Below are positions 10,571 to 21,144 of a stretch of DNA of 64,000 bases, one piece after another; positions within the stretch are counted from its first letter, which is position 1, and every line of letters starts with the position of its first letter. The notes beneath the pieces were generated by a model. That model saw nothing but the letters and a program-made list of their open reading frames with translations. It did no database searches and had not been told where the DNA came from. Origin of the DNA: Symbiodinium microadriaticum (Eukaryota > Sar > Dinophyceae > Suessiales > Symbiodiniaceae); NCBI GenBank assembly GCA_001939145.1, contig LSRX01000858.1:212198-276197 (forward strand), given 5' to 3'. A program made the translations under genes and the position numbers.

Positions 10571-11732
10571 GTGCTGGAACAGCTGCGTTCCGGTGTGTCG
10601 GAAGATGTTGATGCCATGCGCTCCCTCCGAGATCTCCAGCAGACAGAGCTTGGCGGAGCTTTGGCCAAACATGTCCAGACCGTTTCCTGCCCGATTCCTG
10701 TCAGACTCGAGGTCCGATTGTCCGGCGTCGGTTGGCCGACCCTCTGCTGCCAAAGGCCTGGCCGCCGAACACATGAAATGTGCGGCTCCTCCACGGCGAA
10801 CGGCTGGCTCAGGTTCTGTGGGCACAGCTCTTGAGCGAGGCGAGACTTTCTCGCGTTCGTGGGATGCCGGCCCGGATGCCGACCGTGCGGCTGGAGGTGG
10901 ACTTCGTCGGTCTGCGTGCCTCGCATGCAAGGGACTGGCAAAGAGCCGTTCTGCACTGCCTGGCTCTCTTCTTTTTCCTAGGACCCTTGAGAAGCGATGG
11001 CAATGGAGGCTATGTCGCGGCCAAAACAGCCCTTCGGTGATCCTTCTGTCTGTGATGCCACGGTACTGCGGCTTCATCTTGCTGCAATGTTCGTCTTGGA
11101 CAATCCGCGGGCCTGACGGACCTGACGCGACTAACTTCAGCTCGAGGTCGAACCATCAATCGTGGTTCTGTTGTCCAACGATTCAAACGCTGTGGACTTG
11201 GACTTCTAGTAAGTTGGATACAATGTGCCTGAGCCTGCAGAGCACGGTCAAGAGCCGCACTTAGGTTGATATCCGAGCGCTGCCTCAGGCACGACGAAAG
11301 CGGACTAGAGTTGACTTGCCTTTCATCTCCGTGAATGGGCGGCAGTTCCAGCAGGACATTGAGCTTTCTGCTGAGTCTGCTCGCGCCTGCCTGTCAAAAC
11401 TTCAGTGGCAGTTGAACAGGCACGCGCCGGACCTTTGATGAATCGTTAATGTCAATGTGATTGCACTCCGCACCACTGGTGGCAAGGCTTCGCTTGGCAA
11501 TCGTCCATCGGGCTCGCTCTAAAGGAAAGCGACGTGCTGCACTAGTAGCATGATGTAGCATGCGAAGATCTTGCAGTTGACCCGCGAAGGCCAGCGGCCC
11601 CTAGCCATGCTTGAGGCCGGCGCTTGGGGACATTTTGGCAGTGTTACGGAGTGCCATCCGGAGGATGATGTTGCGCAGCAGATGTGTGACTTCGTGTCCG
11701 CCTCAGTCTGTCCAGGGAAGTCCTGTGGTTAA
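10571..11732 (+). CDS. Unrecognised multi-exon gene
   Basis: A series of plus-strand segments with clear protein character in changing frames: from 10571 (VLEQLRSGVSEDVDAMRSL), from an ATG at 10997 (MAMEAMSRPKQPFGDPSV), about 11142-11208 (VEPSIVVLLSNDSNAVDL), 11265-11435 (VDLPFISVNGRQFQQDIEL) and 11565-11732 (LTREGQRPLAMLEAGAWGHF). The segments from 10997 to 11435 join in frame with GA donors and AG acceptors; the outer segments may belong to the same or another gene. No domain was recognised. The exon style matches the neighbouring genes. Confidence 0.42.
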
Positions 11733-12616
11733 GGAAGCGTTCACTCCCGATGTACTAGTACCAGCAGTGGCTGTTCTCAGCTGCCAGCTTAGGTTGCTTG
11801 TCATCCAGTGCGTCCAGTGACAGCCCGAGAAGCCAGGGCATGAGTCCCGTGAAAAGCTGCACACTCCGAGCTCTCGGAGATCATGAAACCGACGGCTTGT
11901 CAGGCGACTCCAAAGTGAGTTGCGTGTTGTCGACGTCGTAGACTCGTCGTAGATCGTCATGTTGGCCTGAAGAGTGTGCTCTTCATGCTTCGCTCCTTTG
12001 TCGCCGTTATCATGCACAAAATTGCCAGAGCATGCGATGTGGCGCTTCGTGCAGCGGTTCTGGCTGCCGCAAACACCTGTAGTAAATGCAGTAGTTGATT
12101 GTAGTTGGTTCATTCGGTGTATCGGAGAAGTTGCAGCCAGCAGATTAAGTCTTGGGCCACGCTGTGAGCTAATTAAGTAGTTCGGTATATAATGCACGAA
12201 ATGGCATGAAACTTCACAAACTTAGAGTCTGACTTCAGGATGTTGCACGTGTGCGTAGAAGACATCGCCGGCGATGGAAGCCTCGCTTGAATTGGCACTC
12301 GTCGTGCCGTGGAAGAGAAGCGCGGCGTCAGCGGCGTGCAGCCCAAGAAGGGCAGCCGCCGTCAGACAGCGCCTGCTGAGAATCGATGGAGGCTCCGGTG
12401 CCCTTGAGATGTCTGCTCAAACCCCGCTTCACGAAAAGAGGCTGAAATGAGCTTGCAGGTCTTTCTTGGTGTTGGCCTAGTTGCCGGCGAGATCTTCAGA
12501 TACAACCGGCAAAACTTCGCCTTCGACCAAGACCAACGCTTCCGACGACCCTTGTCGGCCAAAAGAGACGGGCGGTTTCAGACGTTACATGTTGCGACAT
12601 GGTGCACGCGGCCAAG
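11733..12616. other. No supported gene
   Basis: Scattered short frames only. It may contain the 5' exons or upstream region of the membrane-protein gene that follows. Confidence 0.4.
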
Positions 12617-15480
12617 GCGATGAGCTTCGACTCAAGATGCAGGTGGAGCGATTCCGCCTCTTCCGCCAGGACATTCGCGACCTGGTGGAGCTGACAGTAG
12701 GAAAAATGGACCTCTATCACATGGTTGGACTTTCAGCAGCAACATGAGTAACGGCTTGTTTGAAGCTTGAAAGGCTCCTATGTTGAAATTGTTAGAACAT
12801 ACAAGCGAGCAGCAACTGTGGCGTCGAAGCCGCCTGTATGCTGGTGCTGCAAGGCGCGCTCTTCATTCGCATGATCAGTATCTACTACTCGGAAGGCTTC
12901 TTTGAGGAAGCTCCTCCGGTCTTTCTTCAAGTAGCTTATTATCTATCACAGGCCAGGGTTGACCAATCGGCATCCAGCTTAGTGGAACAGTACTGGGAAA
13001 GACTGCGACCGTTGTCCCTGATCAGGCCTGCTCATTAGTGTACCTGCTGATGGCAATCTGGCTGTCTATGCATGCCTCGATCAAGTCGCACAGCTACGCA
13101 ACCCGCTTACTTACCAGGTGGGGGCATTTTCCCAACATCCTCAGCCAGCAGCCTGGGTCTTGCATGCCTTGGCGACTTGGCGGTCTGTCAGGTTTGTTCG
13201 GCTGCCCATCCCCGGATGTGACCAGCTAGACCTGCTGAATGCGCGCCTCTCTGACTGCGAGATGCAAGCAACTCAGCTGCTTCGCGTTCCCTTCCTGCAT
13301 TCAGGACCACGGATTGTGCAAGGGATGCGGATCCGCATGAAGGTGCTCGGAATGTGAATGGTCGCAGGAAGAAATGCTTGGAAGGAGCGCGCGACAGTGG
13401 AGGTTCCGCCTCAGGCCTGCCATGAGAAACTTCATGGCACTGCGGCTTCTCTCTCTTGCGGTTCTGTCAGCCTGCCAGGGTGCGGCTTCTGCAGAGGACC
13501 GAGCCGCCAATGTCCCCAAGCCTACAGGGGATGAGCTTGAGACTCTTGGAGAATTCTTTGCAGTTTTGCTTTTGAGAGCTGCAACGAGCCACCCTGGTAT
13601 GCCCTGTCCTAAGGGATGGTGAGTTTGCCTATGGTGGCGAGCACAATATGCTCGGCAACGAGGAGCGAGAAGATGCTAGAAGCCGAAACTGCGATTCGTC
13701 GGTATCAACAGCTGCATATCAAGCAGGAGCTGCTGCATGCCGTGGAATTCCGCACGAGGCGACACGTTCAGCTCTTCCGACAACTCCAAGCCAGGCAGGC
13801 AACGCCATTACGCATCAATTTCAGCTGTATAACATGTATGACCGGAAGTCTCTGCATCTGTTGCGCCGCCGGTGCGAGGTGGCAATGCTTTGACGCATAT
13901 TCCCGAGTTTGCATGTCCTTGGGTGTGCCTCTGTTGCACAAAGGTGGCAGCAGGCGGGCTCATTGGTTCGTGACCGATCAACTCTTAGGTTTGTGACTTT
14001 AGGTGTTGGCCAAAATTCTTTTAATGAAGTAAGTATGTTTTATGATTTCGATTTGGTTTCAATATGGTTGGCCATTTATGAGGCTGGAAAGTGGCTCCTG
14101 GCAGACTATGATTCCATTATGAGTTCACTACGATTTCCCTCTGACTCCCAATTTATGTCCCCAAGTTAATAATTTTAATGAAACCGTGCCGCACCGTCAT
14201 TCCTTTCCCATTACAATTTGATCGCGGTTCCTTAGTTATTCGGAAAGCCATATTTTTTCATAACATTCTTCCATAAAGTTCTCATAGTTTCAAGTATATT
14301 TGTTCATAATGATTCCATAGATCCAAGCATAGTAAAATCATAGTAGAGTCATAGTTAAAGTATATCATATTTTTCATAAATGCGAAACATATCCGAATCA
14401 TAAACAAAGCATAAACATAATTTTTTGACATGATGGATTTTTTAAACCACTTCTGAAGTCACAATCTTAGGTGCGCCACATGCTGCAGTCGATCAACTAC
14501 TACTTGTTGGGGCTTTGCCACTGGGCAGAAACCAGGTCTTGGGATGCAAATTGCGCTAAGACAAGATATTTTGACGGATGCCAGCATACTTAGACATCAT
14601 CACTTCAGTCTTTCCAGTTCGTAGACTTTTCAGGCATGGTGCAGACGTACAATCCCATGGTGGGCTACATGCTGACTGCTGTGTTCCAGGAAGCCGATGA
14701 AAAGCTTCAGTCACGGCGAACTGTGCGAAGCGCTTGCCTTTCGTTTCTCGTCTGGCTAGGCCCTCGCTTGCAACATGACGATCCTCGATGTCCACGGCCT
14801 GCCATGCCTCGGGACCGCCTGACTTTCAAGTTTGCACAACGTTACACACTGCAGAATGTTGCAGATTCCATCAGTGCTCATAGCAGCACATGGAGTGGTC
14901 TGGTCGATGGGCCATGTCATCAACAGCAGTCACTCGCACGACTGCCTAGAGCGACGACATTGCGGTAGGATCAACAGGCCGCATAAATCAATATGGACAG
15001 ATGAGAACCCTCTCTGACATATGTAAGTTCAAACGGTTAGCATCCGAGCCACTATTTCTTTGACGATGAAAGATGTGACATAACTCGAAAGTTTGAAAAG
15101 CTGTTGGTGAAAATCTAAGTCGTTGTGTTCTTCAGACTGATACGCATCAGCAGCTTTCCCCGTGATGCAGGGGACTGGATTTGTCCTTCATCGGTTTCCT
15201 GCCGGCCATCGCCGCATGCGTGTCGCTGACGCTTGCAGAACGGGAAGACGGAGAGCTCGTCCCACACAATGCATACATGATCTCCATTGCGATCTATCCA
15301 CTTGAGCCTCGGCCAGGAGAAGGTAACCTGGCTTTGCTGTTTTAAGCAGCGGTGCGACTTGGAGCTGATGCCTCACAAGGAGATTGCTTGGTTTGAGCTC
15401 CTGCACTGGGTGGCATCGCCAGTGTCGGGCGAGTCCAGCATTCCTCGGCACTTCCGAGCAGTTCTGTTTATGGAAGCTTG
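12617..15480 (+). CDS. Multi-pass membrane protein gene, many micro-exons
   Basis: Joinable exons: 12617-12727 (FRLFRQDIRDLVELTVGKMD), 12854-12951 (ALFIRMISIYYSEGFFEE), 13026-13117 (YLLMAIWLSMHASIKSHSY), 13192 to about 13300 (FVRLPIPGCDQLDLLNARL), one ending at 13794 (HVQLFRQLQAR), 13879-13924 (WQCFDAYSRVCMSLG), from 14471 (HMLQSINYYLLGLCHWAET), 14634-14689 (MVQTYNPMVGYMLTAVFQ), from 14760 (CNMTILDVHGLPCLG), then about 15171-15315 (LSFIGFLPAIAACVSLTLAE) and about 15430-15475 (IPRHFRAVLFMEAW). Donors are GA, GC and GT (introns 12728-12853 GA, 12952-13025 GC, 13118-13191 GT, 13795-13878 GC, 13925-14470 GT, 14690-14759 GA). Several exons encode hydrophobic helices. From memory it resembles a large unnamed membrane-protein family in Symbiodiniaceae gene models. 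Start, end and a few joins are unresolved, and the tail runs into the CTG repeat and gap. Confidence 0.68.
14030..14470. other. AT-rich insert inside an intron
   Basis: The intron 13925-14470 is several times longer than its neighbours. Its right part is strongly AT-rich with repeated 'cata' and 'atag' words, unlike the GC-balanced surroundings. No ORF, terminal repeat or target duplication was identified, so its origin is unknown. Confidence 0.5.
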
Positions 15481-15489
15481 GCTTCGTTA

Positions 15490-15501
15490 CCTATGCTGTT
15501 G

Positions 15502-15552
<51 letters not shown>

Positions 15553-15790
15553 CTGCTTCTGGGGGTGGTGGGGGTGGTNNNNNNNNNNNNNNNNNNNNNN
15601 NNNNNNNNNNNNNNNNNNNNNNNNGCCGTCGCTGTCACTGCTGCTGCTGCCGCAGCCGCAGCCGCTGCTGCTGCGGCGGTTGGTGCTGTTGTTGTTGTTG
15701 TTGTTGGTGGTGGTAGATGCGGTGGTGCTACTGTTGTTGGTGGTGTTGGTGGTGTTGTTGCTGTTGCTGCTGCTGTTGTTGTTTGTGCAG
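15490..15790. repeat. CTG/GTTG trinucleotide tract with assembly gap
   Basis: A (CTG)n run, then G/T-rich repeats, 46 N at 15579-15624, then more CTG/GCC and GTTG repeats. The long Leu, Cys or Ala frames here are products of the repeat and not genes. The gap probably marks a collapsed or unsized repeat. Confidence 0.9.
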
Positions 15791-16586
15791 TGGCTAGCAG
15801 AGCATGTGCAAACTTACGGGGAAGGCTCGGCGGGTTGGCTGTGCAGTGTATGCCAATCGGACGGAGAGCGACTGCTAGCTGCCAGCCACATCTAGCTCGT
15901 GGCGCAGAGAGATAGCACCTCCAGAGCAGACGGCAGACGTGCTTGGACATTGAGAAGAGCGAGGGCGAAAGTTGTGTAGTGGCAGTGTACAGCAGGCTCC
16001 ACCCTGAGCAGAAGCAACCATAATCGATGAACTCCTCAGAAGGGCCGAACTCTGTAAACGAGCGATCATTCCAAGGACGTGTTTGGAGAAGCAGAAGATC
16101 CTGCAGAGATAGCCATGGCAAAGAAGGGCACAGTGCTCTCTGCCGTAAACACCTTGGCTTTGGTTGAGAAGGCACACCGGGAGGGGCCATGCGTGTGCTT
16201 GGAAAAGCAATAAAGGTTGCAACGTGCCAGGTTCAAATCGTTCAAGACGCACTCCGGCGTGCCCAAGCAGCTTTGCGCCGTTGGGAGGAAGTCCCTGGCA
16301 TGTGGCTTACTTTCCGGCAGAGACTTGTCTTGGTGGCTAGTTAAGTGTTTAGTGCGTGCTACTGGTATTTCGTGGGACAGCCAAGAGTCTCTTACGATGG
16401 AGGAGAAAGGAACTGGAGAAGCTCGGCGATTACTTGCGACTTGAAATGGACTCCCGGCTCGGACCATCTTGTGTTAGCACGTGTCAGCTACGATGGCGCT
16501 GCTAGGGCCTAGGGCCATGTCTTCAACGAATGTAACACTGCATGAATTTCACTGGATCATGCTGAGATGCTGAGGCTGGCTTGCAG
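15791..16586. other. No supported gene
   Basis: Short overlapping frames on both strands with no motif. It separates the CTG tract from the next exon-bearing region. Confidence 0.45.
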
Positions 16587-17254
16587 GAGCTTCTACACGA
16601 CTGTGACCTGGAAGTCAAGGCTCCTGCTTTCGCTATGGGGTCAGGGATCCGCGACTCGCATCAACCCTGGAGATGACTCGCATGCGCGAGTGGCCCGAGC
16701 TGTCGGACGCCGAGATTCGGCTCGAGCACTGTGCAGGCAGGATGCACAGGTTCCTTTCATTTCTGCAGGTAGCGCCACTGCAGCCAGTGCCTGCCAGGCA
16801 CTGTCCTGGGCCCCTTCCATTACATCAACTCGGCCGGACTGCCCGCAGAGTACCACTGGGATATTGAGACTTGGTGCAAGGTTGAGTTTCTGTAGCCGCT
16901 GTAGCCTGCATGGACGTGGCCAAGCCGTGCCCTGGTGCTTTCAGGAAAGCACCCTGGCAAATGGAAATTACAAGCTCCTGTACGATCTCCCAGGCTGGCG
17001 GGGATTCGCAAGGACTTTTCCTTCCAGACTTGAACCGTGCCTGCTGCACCCGCGAGACTTGCATCGCAGTCGGCTCAGGGTCGGCGCGCGTGTTGACTCT
17101 GGAAGATGCAGCCGAAACTGTGCGAGACTTCCAGCATCTTATGGACGACATCCGCAGGACATTCTGGGCAGCATGCGAGTTTTCAGGGAAGCGGAACAGG
17201 CTTCCGCCTCGTATCCGCAGTCGCAGCTCTCCCGCTCGTCTTTTAATCCCATGA
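16587..17254 (+). CDS. Unrecognised multi-exon gene
   Basis: Segments that look coding: from 16587 (ELLHDCDLEVKAPAFAMGSG), about 16669-16736 (REWPELSDAEIRLEHCAG), 16798-16880 (LGPFHYINSAGLPAEYHW), from 16945 (ANGNYKLLYDLPGWRGFAR) and about 17085-17205 (VLTLEDAAETVRDFQHLMDD). The middle joins are precise: intron 16737-16797 (61 nt, GC-AG) keeps phase 1 and intron 16881-16944 (64 nt, GT-AG) keeps phase 0. No family was recognised. The join to the last segment and both gene ends are unresolved. Confidence 0.5.
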
Positions 17255-17950
17255 CTGGGTTGTGTGATCGGGCTGTGTTGTTGTCTTTGTGCTGTGCTTT
17301 CCCTAAGGGTAGCTAGTTCTGGTCTATTCAGACTATTCCTGAATTTTGTTTTGAGTTGTCTCGCTTTTTACCCTGAGCCCTAAACCCCGGCAAAGTACAC
17401 CAAAGTACGATCCTATTCGTCCTGTGACAGAATTTCTGTTGCATTCCGAATCCATGGAAGGCACGACCGGAAAGGTTTCAATCCGTGTCGGTGCAGCATG
17501 AAGCATGTCTAGAGATCTACTGGAAGGCTCGAGAAAGCGCGTGTATCCCTGATCACTGCGAGTTCCCCTTTGCAATCGTAGTCCGGAACTCGTGCCAACA
17601 GCGACCATTCCATTTCACCGAGGCCCGAGGCTCCGATGCCACGACCGGAAGCAACACTCCGCTTTGACTGCTAGAAAAAGCGATCCTAAGCCTGAGCCAC
17701 AGCGTTGACATCACCGAAAATACGGCTCGACTCATGGTTTTTTCCAGGCAGAGATCATGATCCGTAATAAAATGAAGGAGAGGCTTGGGTCTTAGGGAGT
17801 GTTCTCGAGAGTGCGCGAGATCGAGGATGTCTCAAGCTCCTACAGAAGTACCACATGGGGCCAAAAAGGACATAGCAGGCGCACACATCGCATAGCTGTG
17901 GCCTGCGTGTGTTGCAGAAAGAGTAGTAAGTCGTCACTGTGATCACACAT
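17255..17950. other. No supported gene
   Basis: Short frames only, on both strands, without motifs or convincing splice joins. Confidence 0.4.
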
Positions 17951-18520
17951 ATGCCTGCTGCAGATGCAGATGCAGCGCAGCCGGACAGTACGCCACGGGC
18001 TTCTGCGATCAATGGGGCCTTCACTGCCCGGGAGACCAAGGACGCGACTTAAGACCGAAGGGCTTGTGGTGGAGAGCTGAGAGATGCAAAAGCCCGCGGG
18101 GAGTGTGAGGAGCTCTACAAGCCCGTGCGCTTGCCCTGGCGAGCCGTGAGCTGCCTCACTCGGACCATCCAAGTGATCTGGCTCGGTGCGCTCCCCAGCT
18201 TCGGCTTCGGCTCTCTGCGGGCCGTCTTGAGGCGTCGACGGAGACAAGGGGGAAACGCCTTCGTATCGCTGTTGCTGCGACAAGCACAGATGGAAGCGGC
18301 AGCAAATCGGGAATTTCCTGGAGTTTCAAACCTATGTTGGTGTCTGATCCGCTCCGGTCTTTCTGTTTACGGGCGTGGCTTCGTGCACCGTAAGGTGAGG
18401 GTTTCGAACGTATGGGTTGTTTGGCGGGTTCGGCACGGCCAGGGATTACTGAGAACTGTGATCACGAAAGCCATGTCTGTGGAGCTTGCGGGAGTTGTCA
18501 TTTACCATTCACTTAGGTAA
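17951..18520 (+). CDS. Candidate exons of a membrane protein
   Basis: An ATG at 17951 opens a 33-codon frame rich in Ala and Asp (MPAADADAAQPDSTPRAS) ending in TAA at 18050. In the same phase, 18113-18290 encodes LYKPVRLPWRAVSCLTRTIQ followed by a hydrophobic segment. The second part resembles the C-terminal membrane segments of the family seen at 12.6-15.5 kb, recalled from memory only. A minus-strand frame (17840-18283) overlaps and cannot be fully excluded. The frame stays open to 18520, but the last third looks less protein-like. Confidence 0.33.
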
Positions 18521-18574
18521 GAGAGATCTAAGTCAGAAGCGCACGCGACCTTATCTGGTCCGTTTTCAATAGTT

Positions 18575-18715
18575 AAAGGGGGGAGGGGGCGCCCCCCTGG
18601 CGCCACCACGGCAATGATTGTTTCACAACAACTAAGGACGGCGCCCCCCCACCACAAGGTCCCTGCAACATTGAACAAGGTGGGCCCCCCACCCACCATA
18701 TGGTGCCCCCCCGCC
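18575..18715. repeat. GC-rich inverted/palindromic cluster
   Basis: Runs of G followed by runs of C (palindrome GGGGGCGCCCCC at 18585-18596) and further C-rich runs to about 18715. The runs could pair with each other in single-stranded form. It sits just upstream of the SINE-like copies and may be their leading part or a separate structure. Confidence 0.5.
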
Positions 18716-18751
18716 GCTTCTTACCAGGAGGTGCCATCAGAACAGATTACA

Positions 18752-18946
18752 TTTGCATGCCGGCGCAGTTGCCGCTTCTTTTCAGAGCTGCAGCCGACAA
18801 GCGCGTGGAAGCATTGCAGCGTGCGCACCTAAGAGGCTAGGTTCGAGACCAAGCTCATCAAGAAAGCTTTAAGAAGCTAACCTAATGGAACAAGTATCTG
18901 CAACATTGCAAGCAAACCTGCATGGATTTGTGTCGCCGTGCCCCCC
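18752..18946 (+). repeat. SINE-like unit, copy 1
   Basis: The first of two adjacent diverged copies. Both begin 'tttgcatg', share 'gacaagcgcgtggaag' and 'tatctgcaacattgcaa', and end in 'gccgtgcccccc'. Copy 1 has an A-box-like CGGCGCAGTTGC at 18761-18772 and a perfect B-box-type GGTTCGAGACC at 18840-18850, the internal promoter pattern of tRNA-derived SINEs. It carries an extra 20-odd bases between the boxes relative to copy 2. No tRNA cloverleaf was confirmed. Confidence 0.55.
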
Positions 18947-18968
18947 TTTCGCCACAAGACGGAGTAGG

Positions 18969-19154
18969 TTTGCATGATGGCGCAGGTGCCACGTCACTTT
19001 AAGAGCTGCAGCTGACAAGCGCGTGGAAGCTAGGTTCGAGACTCCACACCCATCAGAAAAGCTTCAACAAGCGAACATGTGCAACAAATATCTGCAACAT
19101 TGCAAACAAGCCTGCATGGATTGCCTGAGTTATGCTGCCGCGCCGTGCCCCCCC
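18969..19154 (+). repeat. SINE-like unit, copy 2
   Basis: The second copy, 22 bases after the first and in the same orientation. It has an A-box-like TGGCGCAGGTG starting at 18978 and a B-box GGTTCGAGACT at 19033-19043, about 50 bases apart, close to normal tRNA-gene spacing. The many substitutions between copies indicate an old duplication or two insertions. Confidence 0.55.
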
Positions 19155-20640
19155 GGACCCCGAAGCTATCAAACACTTAGACTTGACACCACAGACTAAC
19201 ATAACCAGCAAATCACAGCAGTCTTCAAGGTCGAGATGTTTTTGGCTTTAATGCGACAGCCCTAAAGGGAAATACAAAATCAGCATAAGTACTACACAAA
19301 AAACACTAAAATCTGCGATTCCTTGCAAATATACACACGTCACATCCCATACAAAACACCCAAAATCATGAAATACTGAATATCATAATAACCAACACAA
19401 TAAAACCAAAAAATCCCGGACTAATCCTATGGACTTCCAGACCCTTATCATCATAAATCAGAAACATAAGGCCCTCGAGACTTGAGATGCTAGCCTAGCA
19501 AACCGGCAAGCACGAAATAACCTACAATTTCATCTTAAAAGTGGCGTACTTTCCTGTCAAACCCACAGAGAGCACGCAAACAAACTTACATTCTTGCTAC
19601 CCAACAAACCTCGCGAGACATCCCCTGCGCACCTTGACCACCCACAATCAGCCAAGCTTCCGCACAGGTGCTGCCACCCCAGCAGTCGCAGCGAAAAAGC
19701 TGCAACCTGCTCTTTGCAGTCGTTTGCTCTAGCTTTCGTAGCCCGGTTTTCAAGTTGTGAAAGTCACCCGGGCAGTTTTTTCGAGACTAGTCTTTCGGGA
19801 GTAAAACCTGGAAGGCATTACCTTTCAGCGTTCAAGGCAGGGAAACGGACGAATGATATTGAACACAGATTCGAAAAGCCTTCATGACCTAGTTGACAAT
19901 GGCCGTGAGACGCGCTGTTTCAACAAATGGATGCCTTTGGAGTCTTTAGAGGTGTTTTTGTTCTAAGCTGTGCTGCCCGGAGGCCGTTTTGGCTTTGCTC
20001 CACTCGCTGCGTGGTTGGGGCATCAAGCTGAAGCTTCAACCCCAACCCTCAAAAACTACTTGGGGACGCTGCAAAACTGTGACACCATGTCACATTGGCC
20101 ATGTTCTCAGATGGCTTGGGAGGGACCCGCTATACCTGCCACAAGGAATCAAGTGATCAGTGGCCGGCACTGTACCAAGAGGTCCAGTTGAGCCCAAAAC
20201 AGCATCGGAGCCACCAAAACAACACTTTAGGAATGTGCTGATGTGCTTTGGAGGCAACCCAAAAAACCTTTTAGAAGCAGCCGCACACCCTTTAGGAGGG
20301 CGTATTCCTAGGCCCGGAAAGCCTTCAGGAAGGCGCCCCCTGAATCCTTCAACAAGAGGTATCGGAACCACCAAAATCGTTTAGAAAATGTTTCGGCAAA
20401 ACTCTGTACACTAACAGTAGGATCTCGGAATAAGTTATAAAGTTGCTTCACAGCTCAGCACGTTTTTTGGTGCAGGTTGGTTCGAACCAATATCGGCGCA
20501 ATCAGGCGACACCCGACAGCACGTCAACCAGCACAGCTGCACATTCCCAAGCAGAGCTCGTCAAACAGGTGCTGGCGCATTCCCCACAAATAGATCCATT
20601 ACAGCTTCTGTATCAGAAAGCATAAAAGCAAAAGCATATT
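19155..20640. other. No supported gene; AT-rich non-coding stretch
   Basis: Mostly AT-rich with many in-frame stops between 19160 and 19500, then mixed sequence. A short palindrome (GGTTCGAACC) sits near 20470. No gene was identified. Confidence 0.5.
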
Positions 20641-20894
20641 GTCACAAGCGTTTGTCGGCAGATTCCGGCTGCTACTGATGATCAGGAACAGGCCTGTTCC
20701 CACTCTTGCCCCCAGTGGTCGCCACCGTTTGTGATGTAGATGTGGATGGCATGGTCACCACCTGCATGCCGTCCCTGTTCCTGGAGGCACTGCTTCGGCT
20801 TCTCTGACCTGCGCTCCTGCTCCGTATGTCTGCGTGTCTGCCTGCCGGGCTGACTGGCTGGCTGGCTGTCTGTCCAGCTGTTGCTCTGTCGGTC

Positions 20895-20899
20895 TGTTT
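20895..20899. repeat. Target site duplication (left) of outer copia
   Basis: TGTTT directly before the left LTR, matched by TGTTT at 36214-36218. Confidence 0.9.
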
Positions 20900-21137
20900 T
20901 GTTGAATCTCGCACGCTTTGAGCATTGCTCTCGTCGGATATGTCCATTTAGCTACGTACATCAGTCACTCGTCGCACGATCTTTTTCTTGAGCCAAACAC
21001 ATTACCCCACATGGTACACTTCTCGATTTCGTGCACTCTGCACCTCGATAGTGCGTGTCATCCATGTGAGGAATCGCATGCTAATCTTCTCAGTCGAATG
21101 GTTCCTGCCTCTCAAACACATAAGACATCATGGAACA
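20900..21137 (-). repeat. 3' LTR of outer copia
   Basis: 238 bp with TGTT...AACA termini. It is nearly identical to 35984-36213 except for an 8-bp insertion near 20974-20981 and about three substitutions. It contains CTTGAGCCAAA at 20987-20997, the reverse complement of the last 11 nt of the dinoflagellate spliced leader as I recall it. Confidence 0.93.
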
Positions 21138-21144
21138 CTCCTCC
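21138..21144 (-). promoter_or_regulatory. Polypurine tract of outer copia
   Basis: On the minus strand the stop codon TGA is followed by GGAGGAG and then the 3' LTR. This is the expected place and composition for the plus-strand priming site. Confidence 0.8.

Noticed and set aside
15287..16190. Long frames through the CTG tract and N gap
   Set aside because: Repeat-encoded homopolymers and translated N; only the flanking IPRHFRAVLF exon is kept.
18752..19154. CRISPR-like or regular tandem array
   Set aside because: Only two diverged units with pol III boxes; no short identical repeats with unique spacers, and the genome is eukaryotic.
20672..20947. Minus-strand 91-codon frame MDISDESNAQ...
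   Set aside because: It begins in the 3' LTR and runs into flanking DNA; it is the LTR copy of the gag start, not a separate gene.
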